From assembly GCF_019219095.1 (NCBI RefSeq), contig NZ_JAHUWH010000011.1, positions 1 to 64,000 of the forward strand: 64,000 nucleotides of DNA, in the 5' to 3' direction. This document shows positions 43,264-54,120 of the stretch, piece by piece. Made by a program: the position numbers and the translations under genes. The notes below the pieces were generated by a model. It was given only the letters and a program-made list of their open reading frames with translations, ran no database searches and was not told where the DNA came from. Positions within the stretch are counted from its first letter, which is position 1. Every line of letters begins with the position of its first letter. The stretch is from Acidovorax sp. sic0104. GTDB taxonomy: Bacteria; Pseudomonadota; Gammaproteobacteria; Burkholderiales; Burkholderiaceae_C.

Positions 43264-44217
43264 TCAGGTCAGCAGCGCCACCGCAGCCGAAAAGCTGAGA
43301 AACGCGAGCGCCGTCGACACCAGGATGATCCGCGCCACGCGCCCATTGTTGGCGCCGAACTTCTCGGCCAGCAGCGAAACGTTGCTGGCGCTCGGCAGCG
43401 CGGCCAGCAGCACCAGCACCGTGAGCGCGAACGGAGTGAGCGGCACGCCCACCGCGATGGCCGCCGTGCCCGCCCCCCACACCAGCAGCGGGTGCACCAG
43501 CAGCTTGGCCAGCGCCACGGGCACATAGTCACGCACGGCCACCTGCTCGTGCTGGTTCATCTGCGAGCGCGCCAGCACCGCGCCGATGGTGAACAGCGCC
43601 ACGGGCGACGCAGCGTCGGCCAGCATGGCGATGGTCTTGTCCACTGGGCCGGGCAGCTGGAAATGCAAGGCCGAGGCCAGCGCACCCAGCGCGATGGACC
43701 AGGGCATGGGGTTGGTCGCCATGCCCTTGAACGCGCTCTTGAGCGCCACGCCCACGCCGTGGGTGCCAGCGCCGTCCAGGCGCGACAGCGCAATGCACAG
43801 CGAGCTGGTGACGACCATGTCCACCACGATGGTCACGATGGCCGGCCCCGCGCTTTGTGCGCCCAGCAGCGCCACCAAGAGCGGCACGCCCATGAACCCG
43901 GTGTTCGGAAAGGCGGCCACCAGCGCGCCGAAGGCCGCGTCGTTCCAGCCGATGTGCCCCTTGCGCGTGAGCGCCACCGTGGCGAACACCATCGCCAGCG
44001 CGCACAGCATGTAAACGCCCGCCACGGCGGGGTCCAGCAGCTGGCCGATGGGCGTGCTGGCGCCAAAGCGGTACAGCATGCAGGGCAGCGCAAAGTACAG
44101 CACGAAGGCGTTGAGCCCCGGAATGGCTGGCTGCGGCAGCACGCCGCGCCGCGCGGCCAGGTAGCCGCACAGCACCAGCGCGAAGAAGGGGAAGGTGATG
44201 AGAAGGACGGAGAGCAC
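43264..44217 (-). CDS. AEC-family transporter (auxin efflux carrier-like)
   Basis: A 317-residue membrane protein of ten helices in two inverted halves. Marks are PCMLYRFGASTPIGQLLDP-like early region, FGALVAAFPNTGFMGVPLLVALLG (about 100-123) and, in the second half, LPSASNVSLLAEKFGANNGRVARIILVSTALAF. Bacterial members move malate, malonate or other organic acids. It is convergent with the small cupin gene; the gap holds part of a GATAGC-type repeat on the minus strand. Substrate unknown. Confidence 0.9.
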   Translation of the reverse strand: MLSVLLITFPFFALVLCGYLAARRGVLPQPAIPGLNAFVLYFALPCMLYRFGASTPIGQLLDPAVAGVYMLCALAMVFATVALTRKGHIGWNDAAFGALVAAFPNTGFMGVPLLVALLGAQSAGPAIVTIVVDMVVTSSLCIALSRLDGAGTHGVGVALKSAFKGMATNPMPWSIALGALASALHFQLPGPVDKTIAMLADAASPVALFTIGAVLARSQMNQHEQVAVRDYVPVALAKLLVHPLLVWGAGTAAIAVGVPLTPFALTVLVLLAALPSASNVSLLAEKFGANNGRVARIILVSTALAFLSFSAAVALLT

Positions 44218-44437
44218 GCGGCTATTGTCCGTGCTGCGCCGCCCGGCCTTGCAGGGCGCCCGCGCGGCGGTCAGCGCAAAGTCAGGCGGGTGCCATCACG
44301 CGCGGCGAATGCGAATGCAGCTTTGGAGCGGATCACACAGCCCAGCGACGCATTTCTGGCCTGGCGCTGCGTCGAAGGCAGTACGAGTGGTACGACAAGA
44401 CGCGGCAACGGCGCCAGAAGAGTTGTGTGAGCTGCTC

Positions 44438-45718
44438 TTACTGCTTGCGCTGGATGATCAGGTTGCGTTTGGCGTCCTCGGGGTAGGCGAAGGTGATGGC
44501 GCCGTTCTTGACCATGCCGATCACCAGCATGTTGCGGGTGATGGCGTCCTTGTCCTGCAGGCTGAACGGCTTGTCGTAGGTGGCGACCACACCGTAGTAG
44601 GTCTTCATCCGTCCCTCCAGCGACTCCTTGAGGGCCTTGCCCACAAGGTTGCCGTCGCGGATGCCCAGGAAGGAGTACATCAGCAGGTAGGTGGCATCGT
44701 AGGCGTTGGCCGCCGCCATGGGCACCGCCACCTTGCCCTGGTACTTGCGGGTATAGCTCGACAGGAACGAGGCCCGGCGCTCGTTGCTGGGCTCGGCGAT
44801 GAAGGTCTGCACCATGAGCGCTCCCTCGGCGGCGTCCTTGGCCCCTTCGAGGAAGAACGGGAACGACAGCGGCCAGGCCCCCACCTGCGGCACCTTCCAG
44901 CCCATGGCTTTCTTGCCGTTGGCAATGGTCGCGTTCTCCGGCCCCACCGTGTAGCTGTAGACCACGTTGGCACCCGCGGCGCGGGCTGCGGTGAGCTCGG
45001 CGGTGAGGTCCTTCACACCCAGGTCGAACCGCGCCACGTGCACCGGCTTGAGGTTCTTGGCGGCCAGGGCCGCCACCACGTCGTTGTAGCCGCCCTCGCC
45101 GTAGCCGGTCTTGTCGGCGAAGATGGCCACCTTGTCCCAGCCGCGCTTGACGATATCGTCCACCATGAAGGGTGCCTGCAGCGCGTCGCGGGCCTGCACG
45201 CGGAAGATGTAGCTGTCGGCGGCCGGGTACTTGGCCGTGACCGCCGTGCCCGTGGCGCACGGCACGATGAGCGGGCTTTTGGCGTCCTGGAACAGGTCGA
45301 TGGCCTTCATCGCAACGCCGGTGTTGCAAAAGCCGATGGTGGCGACGACCTTCTCGGCCAGCAGTTCCTGCGACACCTTGCGGCCCTGGTCGGGGTTGGC
45401 CGCGTCGTCCTTCACGACCAGCTCCAGCGGCCGGCCCAGGTATCCACCCACCGCGTTGATCTCGTCCACCGCGAGCTTGATGCCGTTGAGCATGGGCACG
45501 CCGAAATCAGCCGACGGCCCCGTGAAAGGCCCCACCACGCCGATGCGCACGGCAGCGTTGTTGCCACCCTGCGCCTGCGCCCGGGCGGGCTGCGCCACGA
45601 AGGCCACCGCCAGCAGGGCGCACGCAGTCATCAGGTGCAGGTTACTGAGCGCACTGGCGCGCGCGCCCGGGGACGGAGACAGGAGCAGGGGCGCAGGGGT
45701 CGATGCAGAGGGGGTCAT
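44438..45718 (-). CDS. Branched-chain amino-acid-type ABC substrate-binding protein
   Basis: A 426-residue periplasmic receptor of the LivJ/Peripla_BP_6 class: VRIGVVGPFTGPSADFGVPMLNGIKLAVDEIN after a signal peptide ending near ARAQAQG (about residue 48). The N-terminus before the hydrophobic core is unusually long; an ATG about 29 codons in would give a standard signal peptide. Binding-domain segments VVKDDAANPDQGRKVSQELLAEKVVATIG are normal. No permease or ATPase genes are next to it, so it is an orphan receptor. Confidence 0.88.
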   Translation of the reverse strand: MTPSASTPAPLLLSPSPGARASALSNLHLMTACALLAVAFVAQPARAQAQGGNNAAVRIGVVGPFTGPSADFGVPMLNGIKLAVDEINAVGGYLGRPLELVVKDDAANPDQGRKVSQELLAEKVVATIGFCNTGVAMKAIDLFQDAKSPLIVPCATGTAVTAKYPAADSYIFRVQARDALQAPFMVDDIVKRGWDKVAIFADKTGYGEGGYNDVVAALAAKNLKPVHVARFDLGVKDLTAELTAARAAGANVVYSYTVGPENATIANGKKAMGWKVPQVGAWPLSFPFFLEGAKDAAEGALMVQTFIAEPSNERRASFLSSYTRKYQGKVAVPMAAANAYDATYLLMYSFLGIRDGNLVGKALKESLEGRMKTYYGVVATYDKPFSLQDKDAITRNMLVIGMVKNGAITFAYPEDAKRNLIIQRKQ

Positions 45719-45992
45719 GGTGCGGGGCTCGTGATCTGATCGGTGGTGAGGAACTGCCGCGCCAGTATCAAAGTGTGTGCAGGCGAGCCCTAGCGGGGTT
45801 TCCCGCAGCCCATGGACCCGCCAGGCCTGGGCGCAGCAGACCGTCAGCGCCGTGTCAGCCGCAGCAAGGGCCCGGCAACCCTGGGGCGGCCGGTATCATT
45901 GCGCCCCTGGCCGACGCGCGGCCAGGCCTGAGCCCCATGGCGGCCGGTGGCCCCACCCCTGACTTTTTCTCTGCACCTCCCCCCTTTTTTCC

Positions 45993-48068
45993 ATGTCGTT
46001 CGGCCTCAATCTCGCCCAGCTCCAGGCTGTTCACTACACCGATGGCGCATGCCTGGTGCTGGCCGGCGCGGGCTCCGGCAAGACGCGGGTGATCACCCAG
46101 AAGATCGCCCACATGATCGAAAAGGGCATGGAGCCCAAGCGCATCGCGGCCATCACCTTCACGAACAAGGCGGCGTCGGAAATGCGCGAACGTGCGCAGC
46201 ACCTGATCGGCAAGCGTGCCAAGGACGTGCTGATCTGCACCTTCCACGCCCTGGGCGTGCGCATGGTGCGCGAGGACGGCCATGTGCTGGGCCTCAAGCC
46301 CCAGTTCAGCATCCTGGATGCCGACGACGTGACCGGCATCCTGAAGGAAGCCTCGGGCGGCACCACCGACATGGCCACGGCCCGCCAATGGCAGTGGGTC
46401 ATCAGCAAGTGGAAGAACATGGGCCTGACCTCGGCCGAGGCGCTGGCCCAGGCGGCGGACGACAACGAACGCATCATCGCCACGCTGATGGCACGCTATG
46501 AAGAGCGCCTGGCCGCCTACCAGAGCGTGGACTTCGACGACCTGATCGGCATGCCGCTGCGCCTGCTGCGCGACTTCCCCGAAGTGCGCGCCAAGTGGCA
46601 GGCGTCGCTCGGCCACGTGCTGGTGGACGAATACCAGGACACCAACGCCACGCAGTACGAACTGCTCAAGCTGCTGGTGGGCGAGAACGGCCACTTCACG
46701 GCCGTGGGCGACGACGACCAGTCCATCTATGGCTGGCGCGGCGCCACGCTCGACAACCTGAAGAAGCTGCCGGTGGACTTTCCCCACCTCAAGGTCATCA
46801 AGCTGGAGCAGAACTACCGCTCCACCAGCGCCATCCTGCGCGCGGCCAACAACGTGATCGGGCCCAACCCCAAGCTGTTCCCCAAGACGCTGTTCAGCGA
46901 GCTGGGCGAAGGCGAGCCCGTGCGCGTGATCGACGCCGACAACGAGGAGCACGAAGCCGACCGCGCCGTGGCCCGCATCCAGAGCCTGCGTGCCGCCAGC
47001 AACCCGCCGCCGGACTGGAAGAACTTCGCGCTGCTGTACCGCGCCAACCACCAGGCCAAGCCGTTCGAGAAAGCGCTGCGCAAGGCCAACATTCCCTACA
47101 AAGTCTCAGGTGGAACGAGCTTCTTCGACCGTGCGGAAATCAAGGACCTGTGCGCCTGGTTCCGTTTGTGGATCAACAACGACGATGACCCCGCGTTCCT
47201 GCGCGCCATCACCACCCCCAAACGCGGCATCGGCCACACCACGCTCGCGGCGCTGGGCGCTTTCGCCACGCAGCACAAGCAGAGCATGTTCGGCGCGCTG
47301 TTCAACGGCATGCTGCCCGCCGCTGTCCCCAAGCGCGCCATGGACGGCCTGCACGAGTTCGGCCGCTACATCAACTACCTGGAGTACAGCGCACGGCGCG
47401 TGCACGGGGCCGAGGAATCGCGCACCTTCCTGAATGACTGGCTCAAGGAAATCGGCTACGAGCAGCACCTGTACGACAACGAAGACAGCGAGAAGGTGGC
47501 GGCCGCGCGCTGGAGCAACGTGATGGAGTTCTGCGACTGGATGGCCCAGCGCGCGGGCGGACAGATCGACGACACCGCGGGCGCCGTGGTGGCCAGGGAG
47601 ACCAAGAGCCTGCTGGAGGTGTCGCAGACCATCGCGCTGCTGTCCACCATCAGCGAGCGCGAGAAGGACCAGGACATGGTCACGCTGTCGACCCTGCACG
47701 CCAGCAAGGGACTGGAGTGGCCGCACGTGGTGCTGGTGGGCGTGACCGAAGGCATGCTGCCGTTCAAGCTCGACGACGACGAAGGCCGCCAGCAAAAGGT
47801 GAGCGACGACACGCTGCAGCGCCTGCAGGAAGAGCGCCGCCTGATGTACGTGGGCATCACCCGCGCCCAGCGCACCCTGGCCGTGAGCTGGACCAAGAAG
47901 CGCAAGAAGGGCCGCGAGATGGTCTCGGCCCAGCCCAGCCGCTTCATCGCCGAAATGGGCCTGGACAAGGCCACCGTGCGCGAAGACCCCCGCGAAAAGC
48001 TCAAGGCCCTGCGCGCCGAATTCGCCGCCAAGAAGGCGCAGGCCGCCGGCGCAGCCCCCTTTCCCTGA
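45993..48068 (+). CDS. rep: ATP-dependent DNA helicase Rep (UvrD/Rep family)
   Basis: A 691-residue superfamily 1A helicase of usual Rep length. Walker A is LVLAGAGSGKTRV (about 21-33), motif Ia AITFTNKAASEMRER, motif II VDEYQDTN, motif III GDDDQSIYGWRGA, motif IV LEQNYRS, and motifs V-VI VTLSTLHASKGLEWPHV and EERRLMYVGITRAQ. Rep clears proteins ahead of forks. It is divergent from the amino-acid receptor; the 274-bp gap contains both promoters. Confidence 0.93.
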   Translation: MSFGLNLAQLQAVHYTDGACLVLAGAGSGKTRVITQKIAHMIEKGMEPKRIAAITFTNKAASEMRERAQHLIGKRAKDVLICTFHALGVRMVREDGHVLGLKPQFSILDADDVTGILKEASGGTTDMATARQWQWVISKWKNMGLTSAEALAQAADDNERIIATLMARYEERLAAYQSVDFDDLIGMPLRLLRDFPEVRAKWQASLGHVLVDEYQDTNATQYELLKLLVGENGHFTAVGDDDQSIYGWRGATLDNLKKLPVDFPHLKVIKLEQNYRSTSAILRAANNVIGPNPKLFPKTLFSELGEGEPVRVIDADNEEHEADRAVARIQSLRAASNPPPDWKNFALLYRANHQAKPFEKALRKANIPYKVSGGTSFFDRAEIKDLCAWFRLWINNDDDPAFLRAITTPKRGIGHTTLAALGAFATQHKQSMFGALFNGMLPAAVPKRAMDGLHEFGRYINYLEYSARRVHGAEESRTFLNDWLKEIGYEQHLYDNEDSEKVAAARWSNVMEFCDWMAQRAGGQIDDTAGAVVARETKSLLEVSQTIALLSTISEREKDQDMVTLSTLHASKGLEWPHVVLVGVTEGMLPFKLDDDEGRQQKVSDDTLQRLQEERRLMYVGITRAQRTLAVSWTKKRKKGREMVSAQPSRFIAEMGLDKATVREDPREKLKALRAEFAAKKAQAAGAAPFP

Positions 48069-48418
48069 GCGGCATCGCCGCGAAGCGAGCCCTCACAATC
48101 GACCACCCGGAAACGGCCGAACAATGCAGGCGCCGGGCGCATCGCGCTTTGGTTTTGATAGCTATCAGCGCTTATCCTACAAGCGCCAGCAGCCCGGCAC
48201 GCAACAATCCAGCGCGGCTGGCGCGCGCCCTGCCGTGCCGCACGGGGCTGGCACAAGGCATGCGTGGTACCGTACAGCGCGACGGGCAATGCGGCGCGGG
48301 TCGGCGACGGCCCGGCAACCCTCTCTCACACGGCAGGAATCGATCAACGGCAGCTCCATCCGTGCCACCTGGACAGGCCAGGCGGCGGGTGCAAGTTGCG
48401 GCAAGGAAACAGCGGAAC
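48069..48418 (+). other. 350-bp gap between rep and pldA
   Basis: No gene seen. A clear copy of the dispersed repeat lies at 48151-48190 (TTTTGATAGCTATCAGCGCT, then ACAAGCGCC). CTCACAATC near 48092 is a possible -10-like box but is distant from pldA. The rest is GC-rich with no hairpin that stands out. Confidence 0.5.
48151..48190 (+). repeat. Dispersed GATAGC/CAAGCG repeat
   Basis: TTTTGATAGCTATCAGCGCT followed by TATCCTACAAGCGCCAGC is the clearest intergenic copy in the window. The GCGCTT and AAGCGC parts can pair as a hairpin. Confidence 0.7.
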
Positions 48419-49723
48419 ATGGAACAACGCCCACATGACCACCCCGGCCTCGGCGGCCCTCTGCGCAGCGCTTTGAGTGCCGCGCCACGGGGAGAGGCGA
48501 CTGAGGGGCAGCCCTCACGCAACTTCACCGCCGCAGCACCCAGCCGCTGGGCATTGCACCGCACTGCAGCGCTGTTGGTGGCCACGCTGGCCCCGGCAGG
48601 CGCTGCGTTCGCGCAAGCCGTGCCCGCAGCGCCTGCTGCATCCACGGGAGCCGACGCGGGATGGCGCCGCTGCGCAGCGCTGTCCACCGACAACCAGGCC
48701 CGCCTGGCCTGTTTCGACCAGCTCGCGGCAGAGCAGACCTGGAAGGCACCAGGTGCGTCGGCAGGCGCCTCGGGCGCAACAAGCACCGACGCCGCTGCCG
48801 TGCCCCCACCCGTGGACACCACGCTGCCCGCCACCCGCATCATCGACGTGGCCCGCACCGACGGCTGCCGCGACGCGCAATACAGCGACCTCTCGCGCTT
48901 CTGGGAGCTGGAGTCGGGCAGCGACTGCGGCACCTTCCGCTTCCGCGGCTACCGGCCCATCACCCTGTCGGTGGTGGCCGGCAGCAACGTGAACCGCCAG
49001 CCCACCTCGGACGCACCGGACCATTCGGCCTCTGAATCGACGCCCTACCGCCGCGCCGAGAACCGCATCCAGCTGTCGGTGCGCACCAAGGTCGCGCAGG
49101 GCCTTCTCACGCAGGGCCACCCCACGCTCAAGGACTCGGTATGGTTCGGCTACACCCAGCAGTCGTACTGGCAGCTGTTCACGCCCGAGATCTCGCGCCC
49201 CTTCCGCGCCACCGACCACGAGCCCGAAGTCATGTACGTCTACCCCACCACGGCCGAGCTGCCGTTCGGCTGGAAGTGGCGCTACAGCGGCATCGGCCTC
49301 GTGCACCAGTCCAATGGCCAGAGCAAGCCCCTCTCGCGCAGCTGGAACCGCGTCTACCTGATGACGGGCGTGGAGCTGTCCAACAGCGTGAGCGTGAATG
49401 CCCGCATCTGGAAGCGCATTCCCGAAAGCTCGGGCAGCGATGACAACCCGGGCATCACCGACTACATCGGCCGCGGCGAGCTGTCGGCGTTCTGGAACAT
49501 CAACAAGGACAACACCCTGTCCGCCACCGTGCGCCATTCGCTGTCCAGCAGCGACCGTGGCTCCGTGCGCCTGGAATGGCTGCAGGCCGTGGGCTCGACC
49601 CTGGGCGGCAAGAGCAACCTGCGCCTGCACACCGCGCTGTTCAGCGGCTATGGCGACAGCATGATCGACTACAACCGCAAGCGCACCGTGTTCAGCGTGG
49701 GTGTGAGCCTGGTGGATTTCTAG
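48419..49723 (+). CDS. pldA: Outer-membrane phospholipase A
   Basis: A 434-residue OMPLA. The catalytic H-x-S-N-G motif is HQSNG (His296, Ser298) in GIGLVHQSNGQSKPLSRSW; the barrel ends with phenylalanine (SLVDF), as needed for outer-membrane insertion. It hydrolyses phospholipid acyl chains when the outer membrane is disturbed. The protein is longer than the roughly 290-residue enteric form owing to about 170 residues before the barrel: a cytosolic-looking lead, a signal sequence ending near AAFAQA (about 62-66) and a low-complexity stretch. AAGGAA precedes ATG 48419; starts nearer the signal peptide are not excluded. Confidence 0.88.
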   Translation: MEQRPHDHPGLGGPLRSALSAAPRGEATEGQPSRNFTAAAPSRWALHRTAALLVATLAPAGAAFAQAVPAAPAASTGADAGWRRCAALSTDNQARLACFDQLAAEQTWKAPGASAGASGATSTDAAAVPPPVDTTLPATRIIDVARTDGCRDAQYSDLSRFWELESGSDCGTFRFRGYRPITLSVVAGSNVNRQPTSDAPDHSASESTPYRRAENRIQLSVRTKVAQGLLTQGHPTLKDSVWFGYTQQSYWQLFTPEISRPFRATDHEPEVMYVYPTTAELPFGWKWRYSGIGLVHQSNGQSKPLSRSWNRVYLMTGVELSNSVSVNARIWKRIPESSGSDDNPGITDYIGRGELSAFWNINKDNTLSATVRHSLSSSDRGSVRLEWLQAVGSTLGGKSNLRLHTALFSGYGDSMIDYNRKRTVFSVGVSLVDF

Positions 49724-49729
49724 AGGGCA

Positions 49730-49875
49730 TCCCCCTGAGGCGCTGACGCGCCTTCACCCCTTCTCTCGAATGGCTGCGCCATTCGGGAAGGGGGACGCCG
49801 CCCGTGGCCTGGCGAAGCCAGTTCCACGGTGGCGCTGGCTTGGGGCTGCGCCAGTATCGGCGGCCGCGCTCACGG
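49730..49875 (+). repeat. Dispersed stop-proximal hairpin repeat, long form
   Basis: Seven bases after the pldA stop: CCCCCTGAGGCGCTGACGCG, then CCCTTCTCTCGAATGGC with its inverse GCCATTCGGGAAGGGG forming a strong stem, followed by a CTGGCGAAGCCAG hairpin. It matches the copy at 25308. The rest of the gap to 50118 shows CACAATCGCAC near 49989 and no gene. Confidence 0.65.
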
Positions 49876-50118
49876 TGCGGGCCGCTCTTCCCTTGGCAAC
49901 GATAGGGTCCGCCCACTGACCGCGGCGGCCCATCACAACTCGTTACCAGAACCTTCTCAAGTTTTGCGCAATGCTGCCGGGGCGCCGCCACAATCGCACG
50001 CGCACCGACGCTGGCATGGTGGCCGCCACAGCCTTCGATAAGGGCGGCTTTTCTGCCGTTTTACTTGCCAATGCCCTGCGTGTGCGCCCTCGAAAATGCC
50101 GACAGAGAGGAACACCCC

Positions 50119-50505
50119 ATGGACATGCAATACCAGCTCAAGGCAGGCAGCTACTACCTGTACGACATGCGCGACGCGCCCAGCGCCGTCACGGGTGAGC
50201 GCAGGTTCAAGCTCAAGACCGACACGGTCGCCATTGCGTTCGATGTGCACACGGGCGAGGTGCACCAGCACGGCAGCCCCACACGCATCCAGTCCTGGGC
50301 CAACAACACCCGCCGCCGCCTGCGTGCAGCCGGCGCGCAAGAGGCTGCCAACGACATCGTCGTGGTATCGGGCCCTCTGCCGGTGGACGAACTCAACAAA
50401 TGCCTGTGGATCAGCGGCTACTGCCGCCGCATGTTCACCCGGCTGGCCACGCTGCCGCACGGTAAGCTGCAGCGGCCTTCGGAGCCGTTTCGCAAGGCGG
50501 CCTGA
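50119..50505 (+). CDS. Conserved hypothetical protein, 128 residues
   Basis: I do not recognise a family. The 128-residue protein is soluble, mixed alpha/beta and basic toward the C-terminus (RRRLRAAGAQEA, HGKLQRPSEPFRKAA), with no signal peptide or membrane helix. GAGAGGA lies 8 bases before ATG 50119. Codon use is like that of its neighbours, and a strong terminator follows at 50545, so it is expressed as a single gene. Its role is unknown. Confidence 0.75.
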   Translation: MDMQYQLKAGSYYLYDMRDAPSAVTGERRFKLKTDTVAIAFDVHTGEVHQHGSPTRIQSWANNTRRRLRAAGAQEAANDIVVVSGPLPVDELNKCLWISGYCRRMFTRLATLPHGKLQRPSEPFRKAA

Positions 50506-50544
50506 CCCGGCACGGCGCGGCCTTCGTTGCCGTGTGCCACCCCA

Positions 50545-50572
50545 GGGCCGCAACACGCGGCCCTTGTTGTTT
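50545..50572. terminator. Rho-independent terminator
   Basis: GGGCCGC (50545-50551), loop AACAC, GCGGCCC (50557-50563), then TTGTTGTTT. A 7-bp GC stem with a T-rich tail is a textbook terminator for the upstream plus-strand gene, lying between convergent genes. Confidence 0.85.
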
Positions 50573-50605
50573 CTGGCAGGCGCTACCGCCCGGCCTGCAA
50601 TGCCA

Positions 50606-51085
50606 TTAAGCCTCGGCGTCCTCGACCAAGTCGCCGCCCACCGTCTCGATCATCTCGGCGTGCTTGACGATGGTCACCGGCACGGGGCTCGCGTGCGCCA
50701 CCTCCTGCGACACCGACCCCAGCAGCGCGGTGGTGATCGCGCCCTGCCCCTTGGCGCCGATGACGACCATGTCGCAGCCCGAGCGCTCGATCATGTCCAC
50801 CAGTGTGTGGGCCACGTCGCCCACGCCGATATCGGTTTCATACGGTACGCCCGCCGCATCGAGCAGTGCACGCGCCGAGGCCATGAGGTGCTCGCCTGCC
50901 TCCAGGCTCGCGGCGGCGATGAGGTCGGGGTCGCGGGTGGTCACCAGTTCATACAGCGTGGCGGGCTCCTGCACATTGGCCAGCACTACGCTCGCCTTCA
51001 GCCCCTGCCCCACCAGCGCCAGCGCGTGGTGAACACCGTCCAGGGAGAGTTCCGAGCCGTCCACGGCGATCAGGATCTTGAGCAT
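50606..51085 (-). CDS. Universal stress protein (UspA family)
   Basis: A 159-residue UspA-fold protein: LKILIAVDGSELSLDGVHHAL at the start and the ATP-binding G-x2-G-x9-G-[ST] motif as GAKGQGAITTALLGSVSQEV (about 111-130). Such proteins bind ATP and aid survival under stress. AAGGAG lies 6-7 bases before ATG 51085. It is divergent from tgt. Confidence 0.93.
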   Translation of the reverse strand: MLKILIAVDGSELSLDGVHHALALVGQGLKASVVLANVQEPATLYELVTTRDPDLIAAASLEAGEHLMASARALLDAAGVPYETDIGVGDVAHTLVDMIERSGCDMVVIGAKGQGAITTALLGSVSQEVAHASPVPVTIVKHAEMIETVGGDLVEDAEA

Positions 51086-51155
51086 GGGGGGTCTCCTTCT
51101 TGGAACATGTTGACGATCTCGCAGAGGTTGTCCGCAGCTTGCGCATTCAGTGTAG

Positions 51156-52409
<1,254 letters not shown>

Positions 52410-52436
52410 CGGCCTCCGAACCCCTGTCATCCGCCC

Positions 52437-53312
52437 ATGGCAACGCTTCATCCGATGGCCGCGCTCTCGCGCCTGGTGCGCAGCAGCAACAGTAGCGGCA
52501 GCAGTCACAGGCCCCGCCGCACAGGGCCTGCGGTGCTGTGCGCGCTCATCGCAGCGGCGGCGTCCACCAGCGGTTGCGCCACGCGCATCGGCCGCGACAC
52601 AGACAACGGCCTGCCCACCCTGCAGGTGCAAAGCAGCAGTCTGCTCACACCGGCCAATGGGGGCCAGTCCATCGGCAGCCAGGACTTGCGCCCCGGGGAC
52701 ATCATCCTGTCGGCCACCCACGGCATCAACTCGCTGGGCATCCGCGCCATCACGCTGTCTCCGGTGAGCCATGCAGCGCTCTACCTGGGCGATGACAGGA
52801 TCATCGAGGCGGTGGGCTCGGGCGTGCGCACCCGCAGCACGGCGGAATTCGTGGCCGATGAGGCCACCATCGTCGCCTTTCGCCACCCGGGCATGACCGA
52901 CGATCACGCCGTGGCCATGCGCGCCTTCGCACAGGCGCAGGACGGCAAGAAGTACAACACCGCCGGCATCGTGCTGCAGGCGCCGTTCACGCTGCAGCGC
53001 AAATACTGCGAGCTGCCGCTGGTGCCCGGCAGCGTGCGCGATGCCTGCATCCGCGGCATCGCAGCCATCCAGCTCGGCGCCGCGCGCAACGACCGGTTCT
53101 TCTGCTCCCAGCTGGTGCTGGAAACCTACCGCGCGGCCGACCTGCCGCTCACCGATGCGTCGGCACTGCTGATCAGCCCTGCCGACCTGCTGCACATGCG
53201 CGAAGGCGATGTGCCGTCGGTGCAGATCAAGCAGGCACTGCAGTACGTGGGGCACCTCAAGGGCGGCCACGTGTCCACCGATGTAGCGGCCACCGGCCAG
53301 CCCGCCCCCTGA
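52437..53312 (+). CDS. YaeF/YiiX-type permuted NlpC/P60 lipoprotein
   Basis: A 291-residue protein with a lipobox (STSGC, Cys47) after a long basic leader, so it is probably anchored in a membrane. The permuted papain-like pattern is seen as LRPGDIILSATHG, the histidine in SPVSHAALYLGDD (about 110-122) and the cysteine in RFFCSQLVLETYRAADL (about 222-238), His before Cys as in YaeF and YiiX. Family members are putative peptidases or acyl-hydrolases. It lies 27 bp after tgt and is convergent with the next lipoprotein gene. Confidence 0.85.
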   Translation: MATLHPMAALSRLVRSSNSSGSSHRPRRTGPAVLCALIAAAASTSGCATRIGRDTDNGLPTLQVQSSSLLTPANGGQSIGSQDLRPGDIILSATHGINSLGIRAITLSPVSHAALYLGDDRIIEAVGSGVRTRSTAEFVADEATIVAFRHPGMTDDHAVAMRAFAQAQDGKKYNTAGIVLQAPFTLQRKYCELPLVPGSVRDACIRGIAAIQLGAARNDRFFCSQLVLETYRAADLPLTDASALLISPADLLHMREGDVPSVQIKQALQYVGHLKGGHVSTDVAATGQPAP

Positions 53313-53321
53313 CGGACCGCG

Positions 53322-53780
53322 TCAGCCGCCCACGTGCATCGTGAACACCGCGCCGCTGGACAGGCGGCACGAGCCGGTGCCCATCGATGGCGAGTTCATC
53401 GAATACTGGCAGCTCAGATAGCCGCCGCGGGTGCCTGCGCCGCTGGCCAGTCCCTCGCGCGACGAGCCCGCCTTGCGCGTCGCTTCGCCTGCAAAGCTCT
53501 CGCCCTGGATCGTGGCCTGGAACGTGCCTCGGCCATGCAGATCGTTGGTCACCACCGCATACACGACCCCCAGCGCGCTCGCCTGGTCATTGGCCGGGTA
53601 CAGGCGGGCTGAGAGGGTGACCGGCGCTGGCGCCACAGGCGAAGCGGCCGCCGGCGCATGCACCACGACGGGCGCGGGCTGGATGGGCGCCACATAACAT
53701 CCGCTAAGAGCTGCAGCAGCAGACGCAAACACTCCCGCCACAATGCGGCGGCGGATCGATGACGAAGACAGCAAACCCAT
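53322..53780 (-). CDS. Small putative lipoprotein
   Basis: A 152-residue secreted protein: signal sequence with lipobox AALSGC (near residue 28), a proline- and alanine-rich stalk (APIQPAPVVVHAPAAASPVAP), then a glycine-rich beta domain (TNDLHGRGTFQATIQGESFAGEATR). AAGGA stands 7 bases before ATG 53780. The C-terminal part, ending SGAVFTMHVGG, resembles small outer-membrane lipoproteins of unknown role. I do not recognise a named family. Confidence 0.8.
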   Translation of the reverse strand: MGLLSSSSIRRRIVAGVFASAAAALSGCYVAPIQPAPVVVHAPAAASPVAPAPVTLSARLYPANDQASALGVVYAVVTNDLHGRGTFQATIQGESFAGEATRKAGSSREGLASGAGTRGGYLSCQYSMNSPSMGTGSCRLSSGAVFTMHVGG

Positions 53781-54120
53781 AGGGTTCCTTGGGGCCCAAG
53801 CACATGCTTGTGGCGCCAATGGTTCGGGCAGCGCATCCGGCATCCTGCGGATATCTGCACCGGTGGCGTTTCAAGAAGCCTCGGGTATCGCTGACGGATA
53901 CTCCATGCGACCCGAGCACGGCGCGCCCGTATGGGCATGTTCCGTGGCCCAAATCGCCGAAGGTGCAGATGGCTTGCCCTGTCGCGCCCGGCGGTATGCT
54001 GCAAGCCGGTGGGGGCATGGCCCTGCAACCGTTGCGCAATCACTATTAATTCGATAGCTGCTTTCGCTGACCCAGCAAGCACTGGAGGGCCAGATCATTC
54101 ATAACCTGCTGCATCAGCTG